64,000 nt of DNA from an uncultured Treponema sp. (GTDB taxonomy: Bacteria > Spirochaetota > Spirochaetia > Treponematales > Treponemataceae): NCBI GenBank assembly GCA_947165895.1, contig CAMVCB010000003.1:248001-312000 (forward strand), written 5' to 3'. Positions 7,449 to 16,490 of the stretch are shown piece after piece. Position 1 is the first letter of the stretch. Each line of letters starts with the position of its first letter. Under the pieces are notes generated by a model. That model worked only from the letters and a program-made list of their open reading frames with translations, had not been told where the DNA came from and searched no databases. The position numbers and the translations under genes are program-made.

Positions 7449-9518
7449 CTATACTGTAAACTGATCGATTTCCTCGCCGATTTTTTTGATAGAATCGCTG
7501 ACCTGACTTGAAATTTCAGAAAGGGCCGCACTTGTCTGATTCATGCTCTTGGCTCCGGCTGACATTTCCTGCATACTGTCTTTAATGACAAGGGTTGTAT
7601 TCTGCAGGTTCTGAACCTCACCAAGAATCATCTGGTTTCCTTCCTTCATTTCATGCGAAGCATTTTTAACTTCAAAGGTGTTGTCATTCATAATTTTGAT
7701 AGAATCAAGAATCTGCTTAGAACCTTCATTCTGTTCTTCCATTGCCGAGCGGATGTGGCGTACAAGCTCGTCGGTTGCTCCAATCAGCTCAGAAACCTGG
7801 GCAAAGCTTTCAGAGGTTTTCTGGGAAGCTTCTACAACACCGTTAATTGTTTCGACAATCTTATGAAGTTCCGCACCAATTCTCTTTGACTGCTCAGATG
7901 AAGTTTCAGAAAGCTTACGGATTTCATCAGCAACAACCGCAAAGCCCTTTCCTGCCTCACCGGCATGAGCCGCTTCAATTGCCGCGTTCATGGCAAGCAG
8001 GTTAGTCTGGCTGGCAATGCTTGCAATTGCGTGGTTGGCATCCTGCAGGGTCTTAGACTGCTCTGCAACTTCAGAAACCTGACGGTTTACAAACTGCTGC
8101 TGCTCAATTCCCTCTTTTGAGTTTTCCTCCAGAGCTTCAAAAGAATGAGCCATCTTTTCTACAGACTGATTTACGGAATTAATGTTTCCTACCATTTCTT
8201 CAACCGCAGAGCTTGCAGTTGAAACACCACTTGCCTGTTTTTCAATCATGTTTTCAAGACTGTTGATGTTTTCTGCAATTTCGGCAACAGCCGCAGAAGT
8301 CTGACTTACCGCATTAACCTGATTCTGAACCTGAGTTCCAACGCTTTCTATATTAGAAAGAATTTCCGTAATCGAGCTGGAAGCATCATCAACGCTGGCT
8401 CCAAGGCTTTCCTTAACGTCATTAAGATTATCCTTTGAGCACTGAATCTGCGAAATAATATTCTGAAGCTTTTCTACGAACTTGTTAAAGCCATTTTCAA
8501 GGCTTCCGATTTCATCATTGCTGTCCACTTTAAGACGCTGGGTCAAATCCGCATTACCGGAAGCAATCTGATTTACGGTTGTATCTACAGTTTTAATAGG
8601 ATTTACAATCTTTGTTGCAAAAATAAAGGCAATCAGAATTGAAACAACAAGAGCAATTACAGCCATTACAACAATTATCGTAACGTTCTGAACAAATGCC
8701 TTGAAAATTTCACTTGAGCGGCCCACAGTAACAAAAGCCCAGCCGTTTGATTTTGCAATAGGAGCGCAGGCAAAATACCAGCCCTTTGTATTGAGATCCA
8801 GGAATGAGTCGCCAAGGCGGGCCTTATGACCTGCAATATCCTTGTAATCATCAAAGAAGTTTGCATTCATGATTTTTTTGGTATCTTCGTTGGTAAGGTA
8901 ATTTCCGTTTTTATCAATAAGGAAAGACAAACCACCGTCTGAAATTTTAAGGTTAACAATCATCGAATGAAGGGTATCAAGCAAGATATCAATACCAATA
9001 ACACCACGAACAAAGCCGCCTGTACGTGACGCAAAAGAAACAGAGGAAACAAGAGAGCCGGTAGTTGAATCAACATAAGGCTCAGTATAAATTACGTCCC
9101 CCGATTTTACTGCCTCATTATACCATTCACGGTCCTCTTTATTGTAATCCTCATCAGGAACCCAGTTGTCGCTGGAAATAAAGCGGCCGCCCCGGTTCAT
9201 AGGAACAGAATCCGCATAATAAAGACAGAAAAGCGAAGGATCCCCCTTAATCATGTCAAAGAAGTCCTTTTCTGTCTGCTTCTGCTCAAGAGGAGCCCGT
9301 TCCACATACTTTGCAGCTGCCTTTACAATGTCAGCCGGTTTGGACAAGAATGAATTAATAGAAAGAGTTGCTGCCTGCATCTGCGATTTGGCTATAGCGT
9401 TAAGATTTCCCTTAATTTCACTAACCTGAGTTACCAGAATAGGTACGGAAATCAAAAAAATAGAAAAGATAACAACAAACATGTAGCCAAGCAGCAATTT
9501 TGCGCGAATTTTCTTCAT
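7449..9518 (-). CDS. Methyl-accepting chemotaxis protein 1 (dCache, probable amino-acid sensor)
   Basis: The protein has 689 residues: TM1 at about 8-30, a periplasmic double Cache domain to about 277, TM2 at about 280-302, HAMP at about 303-356, and a long cytoplasmic signalling domain whose tip reads [20 protein letters not shown] followed by [12 protein letters not shown]. The Cache domain has R-E-W-Y, then Y-V-D, then G-I-D-I. This is the spacing of the published dCache_1AA amino-acid-binding motif (R126, W128, Y129, Y144, D146, D173 in PctA), so sensing of amino-acid amines is likely. No C-terminal CheR-binding pentapeptide is visible. It is monocistronic, with GAGG before the ATG. Confidence 0.92.
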   Translation of the reverse strand: MKKIRAKLLLGYMFVVIFSIFLISVPILVTQVSEIKGNLNAIAKSQMQAATLSINSFLSKPADIVKAAAKYVERAPLEQKQTEKDFFDMIKGDPSLFCLYYADSVPMNRGGRFISSDNWVPDEDYNKEDREWYNEAVKSGDVIYTEPYVDSTTGSLVSSVSFASRTGGFVRGVIGIDILLDTLHSMIVNLKISDGGLSFLIDKNGNYLTNEDTKKIMNANFFDDYKDIAGHKARLGDSFLDLNTKGWYFACAPIAKSNGWAFVTVGRSSEIFKAFVQNVTIIVVMAVIALVVSILIAFIFATKIVNPIKTVDTTVNQIASGNADLTQRLKVDSNDEIGSLENGFNKFVEKLQNIISQIQCSKDNLNDVKESLGASVDDASSSITEILSNIESVGTQVQNQVNAVSQTSAAVAEIAENINSLENMIEKQASGVSTASSAVEEMVGNINSVNQSVEKMAHSFEALEENSKEGIEQQQFVNRQVSEVAEQSKTLQDANHAIASIASQTNLLAMNAAIEAAHAGEAGKGFAVVADEIRKLSETSSEQSKRIGAELHKIVETINGVVEASQKTSESFAQVSELIGATDELVRHIRSAMEEQNEGSKQILDSIKIMNDNTFEVKNASHEMKEGNQMILGEVQNLQNTTLVIKDSMQEMSAGAKSMNQTSAALSEISSQVSDSIKKIGEEIDQFTV

Positions 9519-9553
9519 GTAAAGCTTACCTCTTATTATAGAAAATATTGTTA

Positions 9554-9613
9554 TATCATTTAAAATGATACACCCGAATTCCCCACTTGTAAAATTTTAG
9601 TGAAGAATTCGGG
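9554..9613. promoter_or_regulatory. Palindrome and inverted repeat upstream of chemoreceptor 1
   Basis: A 17-base AT palindrome at 9554-9570 (8-base halves around one base) lies about 35 bases before the receptor start codon. It overlaps an extended -10-like TGATATAAC on the minus strand. A 9-bp inverted repeat follows, CCCGAATTC at 9573-9581 with GAATTCGGG at 9605-9613. Operator or promoter-linked roles are inferred. Confidence 0.45.
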
Positions 9614-9617
9614 AGCC

Positions 9618-9712
9618 GATGAAGAAAAAAAAGAGGGGGAAGTCTCCCCCTGCGCGCACACTTCGTTGTGCGCTACCCTCTCTGCGGGCTCAATCGCCGC
9701 CCGCAACGCCTG
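9618..9712 (+). repeat. Compound GC-rich three-hairpin element, copy A
   Basis: Three hairpins occur in a row: 9634-9640 with 9645-9651; 9654-9660 with 9667-9673 closing the hexaloop CTTCGT; and 9684-9689 with 9699-9704. The same order (G-rich stem, CTTCGT-loop stem, third G-rich stem) recurs at 42274-42345 on the minus strand with different but still paired bases. The element lies right after the tex stop codon, so it may also act as its terminator. Confidence 0.7.
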
Positions 9713-9717
9713 CTCTC

Positions 9718-12156
9718 TTATTTATTAAAGAAAGCCGCAAATGGATTGTAGCTCATGCCGTCATCGCTGCCGGAATTGTAGTTACCGCGGCCACCATTGC
9801 GATTATTAGCACCGCGTATCCTGTCAAGTTTGCCATCAGGCAAACTTGAAGGTGCCGCTTTAGCGGCACCAACCTTTTTTACAACAACTACGCGCTTTTT
9901 ACCGTCGCCGGCTGCGGCGCCTGTAGAAGCAGGCTTAAGGCCTCTTCCCATTCCGCCACCCTGCCCGATTCGGCTTGCGGCGTCACTCTTCAAAGAAAGA
10001 CCGATTCGGCGTCTGTCCTTATCAAGCTGGATGATAGTAAATTCAAATACATCACCAACCTTTACAACTTCCATAGGGTCGCTTACAAAGTTGTCGGAAA
10101 GCTCACTTACGTGAACAAGACCTGTTTCGTGAAGACCGATATCAACAAAGGCACCAAAGTCTACTACGTTACGGATTTTTCCGGTAACCTTCATGCCTTC
10201 CTTCAAATCTTCAAACTGCAAAACGCCCTTCTGCATGATTGGTGCAGGATAGCCGTCACGAGGGTCGCGGTTAGGTTTCTGAAGCTCATCAATAATGTCG
10301 TTGATTGTTGTTTCACCGATGTTATATTTTTCGCAGAGTGCCTTACGGGTTTCATTGCTGATTTTTTCACCTTTTTTAACTGCATCGTAAACTTCACGGG
10401 CAACATCATAGTTTTCCGGGTGAACCCAGGTGTTATCAAGAGGGTCAGAGCTTTCTGCAATCTTAAGGAAGCCTGCACACTGTTCAAAGGCTTTTGGACC
10501 AAGGCCAGGAACCTTTTTCAAATCTTCGCGGCTTGTGATTTTTCCGTTTGCGTCGCGGTAAGCAACAATCTTCTTTGCAGTAGAAACGTTAATACCAGAA
10601 ACGTACTTCAAAAGCATGTAAGAAGCTGTATTCAGGTTTACTCCAACCTGGTTTACAACCGAACCAACAACCTCATCAAGCTGCTCGGCAAGCTTTTTCT
10701 GGTTTACATCGTGCTGGTAAAGTCCAACGCCGATTGCCTTAGGGTCAATTTTTACAAGCTCAGCAAGAGGGTCCTGAAGGCGGCGACCCATAGAAATAGC
10801 ACCGCGAACCATTACGTCAAGGTCAGGAAATTCTTCTGTGGCAACAGGGCTTGCAGAGTAAACAGAAGCACCAGATTCATCAACAACAGTAAATTCAACG
10901 TCGCTGTCCTTGTAGTTTTCGCTGATAACCTTACTTACAATAGCCTGAACTTCCTGAGAACCGGTTCCGTTTCCAACAGCCAGAACCTGAATGTCATACT
11001 TATCAATTGCGTCGTTGATTGCGTCGTAGGCACCCTGAGGATCCTGCTCCTGGAAAATCTTAAAGAAGCCAAGATATTTTCCTGTTTCATCAAGAGCGGC
11101 ACACTTTGTACCGTTGCGGTAACCAGGGTCAACACCAAGAACGCGGCTTCCCTTAATCGGCTGCTGCATCAGAAGGTTTTTAAGGTTTTCGCTGAAGATT
11201 CCAATTCCGTGGTCATCTGCATCATCAGCTTCGTCACTGCGGATTTCGCGGACAACAGCAGGGCTGAGCAAACGTACAACGCCGTCTTCAATTGCGTCTT
11301 TATGATAGTGATTGTGAATTGCGGCTTTTTTCTGAAGCTCAGCAACTGCGGCATCAACATCAATGTCGATTGTAACTTCAAGGGCACCTTCGCGTTCACC
11401 GCGGTTAATAGCAAGAATGCGGTGAGGTTTAACCTGATTAAGAGGCTCAGAGTAGTCCCAGTACATCTGATAAGTAGAAGTTTTTTCTGCCTGTTCAGCA
11501 TCCTGTCCGTCAGGAACAATACCCTTTGTTACGATATTTCCTGTAGCAAGGTAAAGGTCGTGGATTGCTTCGCGGTTCTTTGTTTCCTGGCTTACGCGCT
11601 CAGCAATGATATCCTGGGCACCGGCAAGTGCGTCAGCGGCAGATTCAACATTAAGAGCGGCATCCTCATTATCAGTTTTGATGAACTTTTCAGCTTCTTT
11701 TTCGCAGGCTGCATCGTCGTTGTCGCCAAGAATAAAGTCTGCAAGTGGTTCCAGTCCTTTTTCCTGAGCAACCATACCACGGGTCTTCTTCTTTTTCTTG
11801 AATGGAGCCCAGAGGTCTTCCAGGGCAGTAAGAGTTGCTGCGCTCATTACGGCATTGTAAAGTGATTCTGTGAGTTTTCCCTGAGCAAAAATGCCCTTTA
11901 CAATTTCAAGGCGGCGTTCTTCAAGATTTTTATATGATTTGAAAAGGTGGTCGCAGTCGCGAACCTGAACTTCGTCCAGATTGTCAGTTTTGTCTTTGCG
12001 GTAGCGGCTGATGAAGGCGATTGTACAGTCTTCATTAATCAGGCTGATTACAGCGCTTACCTGCTGCACGCGGATGTTGAGCTCCGCAGCAATTTTTTTC
12101 ATGATTTCCACTTCGTTGACAACGAGTGCGTCGATTGATTCTTGTGTAAATTCCAT
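9718..12156 (-). CDS. tex: Tex-family RNA-binding transcription accessory protein
   Basis: The protein has 812 residues. It follows the Tex plan: an N-terminal helical region, a YqgF-like RNase-H fold (VLGVDPGYRNGTKCA near 340), a helix-hairpin-helix part (VPGLGPKAFEQCAGF near 565), and an S1 RNA-binding domain (GMKVTGKIRNVVDFGAFVDI near 665). It is longer than most Tex proteins because of insertions in the N-terminal half and a Gly/Asn-rich tail after the S1 domain. Tex proteins bind nucleic acid and act around transcription; the exact role is not settled. No Shine-Dalgarno sequence is seen before the ATG. It lies 49 bases after the PilZ-like gene and may be co-transcribed with it. Confidence 0.93.
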   Translation of the reverse strand: MEFTQESIDALVVNEVEIMKKIAAELNIRVQQVSAVISLINEDCTIAFISRYRKDKTDNLDEVQVRDCDHLFKSYKNLEERRLEIVKGIFAQGKLTESLYNAVMSAATLTALEDLWAPFKKKKKTRGMVAQEKGLEPLADFILGDNDDAACEKEAEKFIKTDNEDAALNVESAADALAGAQDIIAERVSQETKNREAIHDLYLATGNIVTKGIVPDGQDAEQAEKTSTYQMYWDYSEPLNQVKPHRILAINRGEREGALEVTIDIDVDAAVAELQKKAAIHNHYHKDAIEDGVVRLLSPAVVREIRSDEADDADDHGIGIFSENLKNLLMQQPIKGSRVLGVDPGYRNGTKCAALDETGKYLGFFKIFQEQDPQGAYDAINDAIDKYDIQVLAVGNGTGSQEVQAIVSKVISENYKDSDVEFTVVDESGASVYSASPVATEEFPDLDVMVRGAISMGRRLQDPLAELVKIDPKAIGVGLYQHDVNQKKLAEQLDEVVGSVVNQVGVNLNTASYMLLKYVSGINVSTAKKIVAYRDANGKITSREDLKKVPGLGPKAFEQCAGFLKIAESSDPLDNTWVHPENYDVAREVYDAVKKGEKISNETRKALCEKYNIGETTINDIIDELQKPNRDPRDGYPAPIMQKGVLQFEDLKEGMKVTGKIRNVVDFGAFVDIGLHETGLVHVSELSDNFVSDPMEVVKVGDVFEFTIIQLDKDRRRIGLSLKSDAASRIGQGGGMGRGLKPASTGAAAGDGKKRVVVVKKVGAAKAAPSSLPDGKLDRIRGANNRNGGRGNYNSGSDDGMSYNPFAAFFNK

Positions 12157-12205
12157 AGTAGAGGAAGTTTAACGGAATTTTTCCTTTTGAGGAATATGAA
12201 AAAGG

Positions 12206-13102
12206 CTAAATTCTGTCCTCTTCGATGTCCTGAAGCTCTTCTACCTCTGCGTTAAGGCCTTCAATGCTGAACTTGTTGTAAATCTGATTGAGAAGGTTTT
12301 TGCAGTTTGCATTCATAAGCTGATAAATGTTAGGAACCAGAAGCTGTTTGATTCGCTGGTCAAGACCGTTTGCACCGGTAGAAGAAACAAAGGCAAATAC
12401 GTATAGCTCTTCACCGTTTACAGGACGCTGCATAATCAAAACCGCATCTGAACGGAACATAAAGCCGCGGATATTAAAGTGGAAGTCAGAAACCTTTTCA
12501 TACATCTGCACATTTAATCTTCCTTCCGGGAAAACAAATGAGAAGTGAGAAAGGCTTATATCCTGAAGCACACCGTTATGTGACTGATTATTAAAATTGC
12601 AGGAGAAGGTGCAGGCTTTTGTACAAAGGGCACGAATGTTCTTTCGGCGGCCCTGAGCCTGGTTTGCATACAGAATCTTTTCGATTAAACCGAAATTCTG
12701 CTTTTTCTGATACTCAAGCTGAACACAACCGCAGGCAAGTCCGATTTCATAAAGATATTTGTATTCAAGCTTTGTTTTTTCATCTTTTGTCTGGCGTTTT
12801 GTGTAAACAACACCAATACAAGCCTGATTTTTGTACTCTTCTGTAAGGCGTTTAATAAAAACAGGCCATTCAACATCAGGAACGTTATAATCGATGTTAA
12901 AGAAAATAATAACATCATGAAAAATTGAAATAAGAATATCGATTTTCTTTTTGAGGCTTATGCGCTTGTCATATTCAATAAAGTAGCACTCATAACCAAG
13001 AGCAAAATAGTCTTCCAGAAATACTTCTGGAATAAGACTTGTGTCTGGTGTAATAAAAAAAGTTTTTCGTCCGGCTACAATTTCTTTTATGGAAATACCC
13101 AA
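12206..13102 (-). CDS. PilZ-like domain protein, possible cyclic-di-GMP effector
   Basis: The protein has 298 residues with a TTG start, chosen because GGAG lies six bases upstream and the reading begins GISIKEIV. The first ~150 residues resemble a receiver-like alpha/beta domain without a clear phospho-acceptor set. The second half starts with R-R-K-N-I-R near 152-157, followed by QDISLSHFSF. This matches the RxxxR and D-x-S-x-x-x elements of PilZ domains, although the usual final Gly is replaced. If functional it would bind c-di-GMP and influence motility or envelope processes. The assignment rests on motif spacing only. Confidence 0.6.
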   Translation of the reverse strand: MGISIKEIVAGRKTFFITPDTSLIPEVFLEDYFALGYECYFIEYDKRISLKKKIDILISIFHDVIIFFNIDYNVPDVEWPVFIKRLTEEYKNQACIGVVYTKRQTKDEKTKLEYKYLYEIGLACGCVQLEYQKKQNFGLIEKILYANQAQGRRKNIRALCTKACTFSCNFNNQSHNGVLQDISLSHFSFVFPEGRLNVQMYEKVSDFHFNIRGFMFRSDAVLIMQRPVNGEELYVFAFVSSTGANGLDQRIKQLLVPNIYQLMNANCKNLLNQIYNKFSIEGLNAEVEELQDIEEDRI

Positions 13103-13130
13103 AATCTTCTCCTAGATTACCCTTGCAAAA

Positions 13131-13158
13131 ATTATATCATTTAAATACAAATCAGCAA
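13131..13158 (-). promoter_or_regulatory. Promoter of the PilZ-like gene
   Basis: On the minus strand TTGCTG (13158-13153) is followed after 16 bases by TATAAT (13136-13131), preceded by an extended -10 TGA. The string ATATCATTTAAA of this region also occurs near chemoreceptor 1 at 9553-9564. Confidence 0.65.
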
Positions 13159-13225
13159 GTCTTTTTAAGCTGGTTTAACGCTAGTTTCACGTTAGTCTGG
13201 AAAAACTTTTTTATCAGAAAATTTA

Positions 13226-14461
13226 TTAAATAAAATTTTGTGCATTGTGATGTTCGATGGTTTTAGTTTTTACCGCAACCACATAACTTCCGAACATAGC
13301 AGACATTATATCAAAGATTGCCGAAAAAGAACAGATTATAAGGGCTGCCGGCTTGAGAAGGAGGAAGCTGGTTTCAAAACCACGGGCATACTGCTGGCAT
13401 AGAATTGTGACAAGGATAAATGCACTTCCAGACGGGAAACCGCCAAGCAGGAAGGAGATTCCAAAGGAAAGTCCAAAAATCCAGAAGATTTCTGTCAGCG
13501 GGATATTAAGGCTGGAATATGAACGCCAGATAAGGATAAAGCTGATTATGCTTACCAGGGCAGAGCCACCTCGGGCAAAAATCGAAAAGAGAGGGAAGGT
13601 AAAACCGGCACAGCGGCGGCGGATTCCAAGGCTTTCCTTACCATGACGGATTGTAAGCGGAAGCGTGAGGTTTGAGTCCCCTCCAAAAAAGGCCAGCAGA
13701 GCCGGAGCAAGGCTGGCATAAAGAACGCGGTAAGGATAAGGATCGTGGCAGACATAGCGCAGGATTACAGGGTAGATAATGCCGGCTACAACCACAAAAT
13801 CAACCAGGAACATGATGAACATTGGAGTGTAGATTCCAGAGAACATAATCTGGCGGTATTCAACAAACCATTTTGCCATAATGGCAATCATAAAAATCGC
13901 CATTGTTTCCGTAAAGAAAACCGCAATATTGTAAAAAAGCTTTGAAAGAGAATCAAAAAGCTGGAAAACCGGCTTGTAAAGAGGAGTATCAACGGCAGTT
14001 GCACTTTCAAAACCAATCAGAAGCGCAAAAACAAAAGGAACCAGAAGGAAGGAACCTTCGCGCAGTGAATCAAAAGCTGAAAGTGGGAAAAGCGAAAGAA
14101 AAAGAGAAGAAATATCCAGCTTGAAAACATCAGAAGTTGTATCAACAGTAATAGGAATGCGGGGAAGCTTTACAATCAAAATTGAAAGAAGGCCCACAAC
14201 AGTAAGAATCAGGGTTGAAGAAATAATTACAATTGCGGTCCATCTGATAGTCTTGAAAAAGAGCTTTGATGAACGCAGCTTATTAATGGAAACAACCGTT
14301 GTACAGAAAACAAGAGGCACAACAATATATCTTCCGATGCGGATAAATAATTCAGTTATAAAGGAAATAAAGGCCGCAAAAGCAGCATTATTCATAGGAA
14401 GGACAATTCCTGCAACAAGTCCAAGTACAATACCAATTAAATATTTTAACCAAACCTTCAT
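13226..14461 (-). CDS. Na+/H+-coupled dicarboxylate/amino-acid symporter (DAACS family)
   Basis: The protein has 411 residues and about eight membrane segments with the re-entrant loops of the sodium:dicarboxylate symporter family. The first helix reads KYLIGIVLGLVAGIVLP. The HP1 region carries GGDSNLTLPLTIR in place of the classical Ser-rich SSSGTLP motif, and the HP2 side has GGFPSGSAF. It should import acidic or neutral amino acids or C4-dicarboxylates using Na+ or H+. The ATG at 14461 fits the family start but has no ribosome-binding site. A TATAAT box ends six bases before it, so the message may be leaderless. It is divergent from the next gene, with 50 bases between starts. Confidence 0.85.
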   Translation of the reverse strand: MKVWLKYLIGIVLGLVAGIVLPMNNAAFAAFISFITELFIRIGRYIVVPLVFCTTVVSINKLRSSKLFFKTIRWTAIVIISSTLILTVVGLLSILIVKLPRIPITVDTTSDVFKLDISSLFLSLFPLSAFDSLREGSFLLVPFVFALLIGFESATAVDTPLYKPVFQLFDSLSKLFYNIAVFFTETMAIFMIAIMAKWFVEYRQIMFSGIYTPMFIMFLVDFVVVAGIIYPVILRYVCHDPYPYRVLYASLAPALLAFFGGDSNLTLPLTIRHGKESLGIRRRCAGFTFPLFSIFARGGSALVSIISFILIWRSYSSLNIPLTEIFWIFGLSFGISFLLGGFPSGSAFILVTILCQQYARGFETSFLLLKPAALIICSFSAIFDIMSAMFGSYVVAVKTKTIEHHNAQNFI

Positions 14462-14467
14462 ATTCTG

Positions 14468-14497
14468 ATTATAACATTGCAAAGGAGAAAACGACAA
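14468..14497 (-). promoter_or_regulatory. Promoter of the DAACS symporter (leaderless type)
   Basis: TTGTCG (14497-14492), an 18-base spacer and TATAAT (14473-14468) on the minus strand place the expected transcription start at the ATG, 14461. It overlaps the divergent promoter on the other strand. Confidence 0.6.
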
Positions 14498-14505
14498 CCT
14501 ATAAT
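14477..14505 (+). promoter_or_regulatory. Promoter of the solute-binding-like gene (leaderless type)
   Basis: TTGCAA (14477-14482), a 17-base spacer and TATAAT (14500-14505) place the expected start near 14512, exactly at an ATG. AAGGAG at 14482-14487 lies upstream of this start and would not be in the message. Confidence 0.65.
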
Positions 14506-14511
14506 ATGACT

Positions 14512-15750
14512 ATGAATATTCAGTTTTTTAAGTCAAAAAAGTTTTATATTGGTGCGGCAGGCATTCTGGCAGGTCTGATTCTTATCAGCCTGATTTCCCT
14601 AAGCCTGGTAAAGCTGACAAAATCAAATGCGCAGAAAACCTTAAACGCAGGCTTTTATAACCTTGATGAAAAGATGACAAAGGTTATAAAAGAAAACATA
14701 AAAAAATCTGAAATTGCAAAGGTAAATTTTAAAAATCTCACTCTTGAAGAATTAAAAAACGAAAAAATTTACAATAATTATGATTTGATTTTTACCTGGG
14801 ACGGAATTACTGCCTCAAACTTAAAGACAAGGGGGGCAAATTTTTCGGGCAGAATTTATAATCTCATTCCAACTTCTATGCGCCGTGAAAACGAAGAAAA
14901 TGACCGCAGAGCTCTTCCCCTTCTGCTGGATCATTTTGAATTTTCTTACAACAGAAATGTAAGCCAGAAAATCGGACGGGAAAATCCCCAGACCTTTGAA
15001 GATTTCCTGAAATATCTTGATGCAGCAAAAAAATACACATTTACGCCATTTTTTACAAACGGCGGCGATGATGAAATTCTTCTTGGCCTGATTTCCTGCA
15101 TGATTGAAGCAAAGGGCGGCTACGATGCCTACAGTGATTTTGTAAAGCAGGTCAGAAAAAATCCAAATTTTGAAAAAATCGCAGGCCTCAAGCTGGGAAA
15201 AAGCGGCTCGGTAAGTATGGAAGAAATCCTTAATCTTTTCAGAAGCTGGCAGGAAAACGGAATTGTTCACCCTAACTGGTACAATGCAAAATACCGGGAT
15301 ATCATTGCCTTTATAGAAGACGGCCAGGTTTCGGTGCTTTTTACAAAGCTTTCAGTTCACCGCACAATCCCCTACAAATTAATCAGGGATTTTTCGACGG
15401 AAAGAGCCCCTGTTGCAGCAGGCTCTGCCGACCACGCTGTAATTGCCCCTGCCATCTGCGCAGTAAAGCTTTCCCACAAATCACTCTGCGACAGGCTTTT
15501 GCAGTCACTTTTGAGCGAAGACTTTCAGGGCTCGCTTTCAATGGGCAGTCAGCTGGGCCCTGTAGCCCTGAGGGGAGAAAGCTTTGACCTGCAGGCAGAC
15601 GACGCCCGCTTTTTTGCGGCCAGCTGCCGTTACGGAAGCAGAGCAGGAATCTACCTGGATGCATTTACGCCGGCATCAGAAAGCTGCAAAAAACTTTGTC
15701 AGGGAATAAGACATTACCTTACTACGGGACGCTATCAGGCAGATTTTTAA
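14512..15750 (+). CDS. Membrane-anchored extracellular solute-binding-like protein
   Basis: The protein has 412 residues. A single hydrophobic helix at about 11-33 follows KSKK and lacks a lipobox, so the protein is probably anchored with its body in the periplasm. The body resembles family 1 extracellular solute-binding proteins: segments such as YDLIFTWDGI, PLLLDHFEFSYN, a TFEDFLKYLDAAKKY stretch, and IAFIEDGQVSVLFT. No ABC permease or ATPase lies beside it, so it may act as an orphan binding protein or sensor. A start at 14506 is possible; 14512 is preferred because the promoter would begin transcription there. Its stop codon overlaps that of the convergent mgtC-like gene. Confidence 0.68.
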   Translation: MNIQFFKSKKFYIGAAGILAGLILISLISLSLVKLTKSNAQKTLNAGFYNLDEKMTKVIKENIKKSEIAKVNFKNLTLEELKNEKIYNNYDLIFTWDGITASNLKTRGANFSGRIYNLIPTSMRRENEENDRRALPLLLDHFEFSYNRNVSQKIGRENPQTFEDFLKYLDAAKKYTFTPFFTNGGDDEILLGLISCMIEAKGGYDAYSDFVKQVRKNPNFEKIAGLKLGKSGSVSMEEILNLFRSWQENGIVHPNWYNAKYRDIIAFIEDGQVSVLFTKLSVHRTIPYKLIRDFSTERAPVAAGSADHAVIAPAICAVKLSHKSLCDRLLQSLLSEDFQGSLSMGSQLGPVALRGESFDLQADDARFFAASCRYGSRAGIYLDAFTPASESCKKLCQGIRHYLTTGRYQADF

Positions 15751-16469
15751 TTTGCTTCACCGTAGCCGATGTAGAAAGAGCGGACATTGTGGAGCTTTGA
15801 AAGCTTATCTGCAAATTCGTTGTAATCAAAAATATTAGGCTTATAAACTTTATAGTAGAGAACAACCTTGCCGCTTTCTGCATCATATTTAAAATCAGTA
15901 TCCGCAATTGAAAGCCCCGTATTTTTTATCATGGCAGAAATTTCCGGAACATTTACGTTTTTGTCTTTAAATTCGATGCGGACAATCTTTGCCTGCTCAA
16001 TCGGGAAGAAAACATGCTCCAGCTGTTCAACAACCGTCAGCATGATTATACAGATAGCCAGAGTAATAAGAACCGGAATGTAAAGTCCATCACCACAGGC
16101 AATCCCAAGAGCCGAAGATGTAAATATGATTGCGGCAGTTGTAAGTCCGTGAATATTAAAGCCCTGACGGAAAATTACGCCGGCACCCAAAAAGCCTACA
16201 CCAGTAACAACTCCGGCAGCAATTCGAGTTGTATCACCAGTTAAAATGCCGTTTTTTGCCATAGTGCAGGAGGTGATTGCAAGCAGGCAGGAAGAAAGAC
16301 TCAAAAAAACAAGAGTTCTGATTCCGACCGGATGCTTTCTGATTTTTCTTTCAAGACCAAGGCAGACTCCGCAGAAAATGCTCAAAAGAATGCGGAGGAT
16401 AAAATCAAGGAAAGGATCATTGGCAAGAAAATCCGGAAGAACAAAATCAATCAGTTGTATTTCTGGCAT
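15747..16469 (-). CDS. MgtC/SapB-family membrane protein
   Basis: The protein has 240 residues. Several membrane helices in the N-terminal ~150 residues carry the family signature GVCLGLERKIRKHPVGIRTL and the GVVTGVGFLGAGVIF helix. The C-terminal ~90 residues form the soluble ACT-like domain often present in MgtC proteins. The family is linked to growth at low magnesium, acid adaptation and inhibition of F-type ATP synthase in pathogens; the role in a spirochaete is unknown. The stop codon overlaps the convergent solute-binding gene by four bases. Confidence 0.9.
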   Translation of the reverse strand: MPEIQLIDFVLPDFLANDPFLDFILRILLSIFCGVCLGLERKIRKHPVGIRTLVFLSLSSCLLAITSCTMAKNGILTGDTTRIAAGVVTGVGFLGAGVIFRQGFNIHGLTTAAIIFTSSALGIACGDGLYIPVLITLAICIIMLTVVEQLEHVFFPIEQAKIVRIEFKDKNVNVPEISAMIKNTGLSIADTDFKYDAESGKVVLYYKVYKPNIFDYNEFADKLSKLHNVRSFYIGYGEAN

Positions 16470-16490
16470 AAAGCACCCCTGTTTTACTCT

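Noticed and set aside
10111..11865. Very long open frame on the plus strand opposite tex
   Set aside because: It is antisense to a clear Tex protein, its translation is Cys/Asn/Phe-rich with no domain, and it has no ribosome-binding site; codon bias of tex on the other strand explains it.
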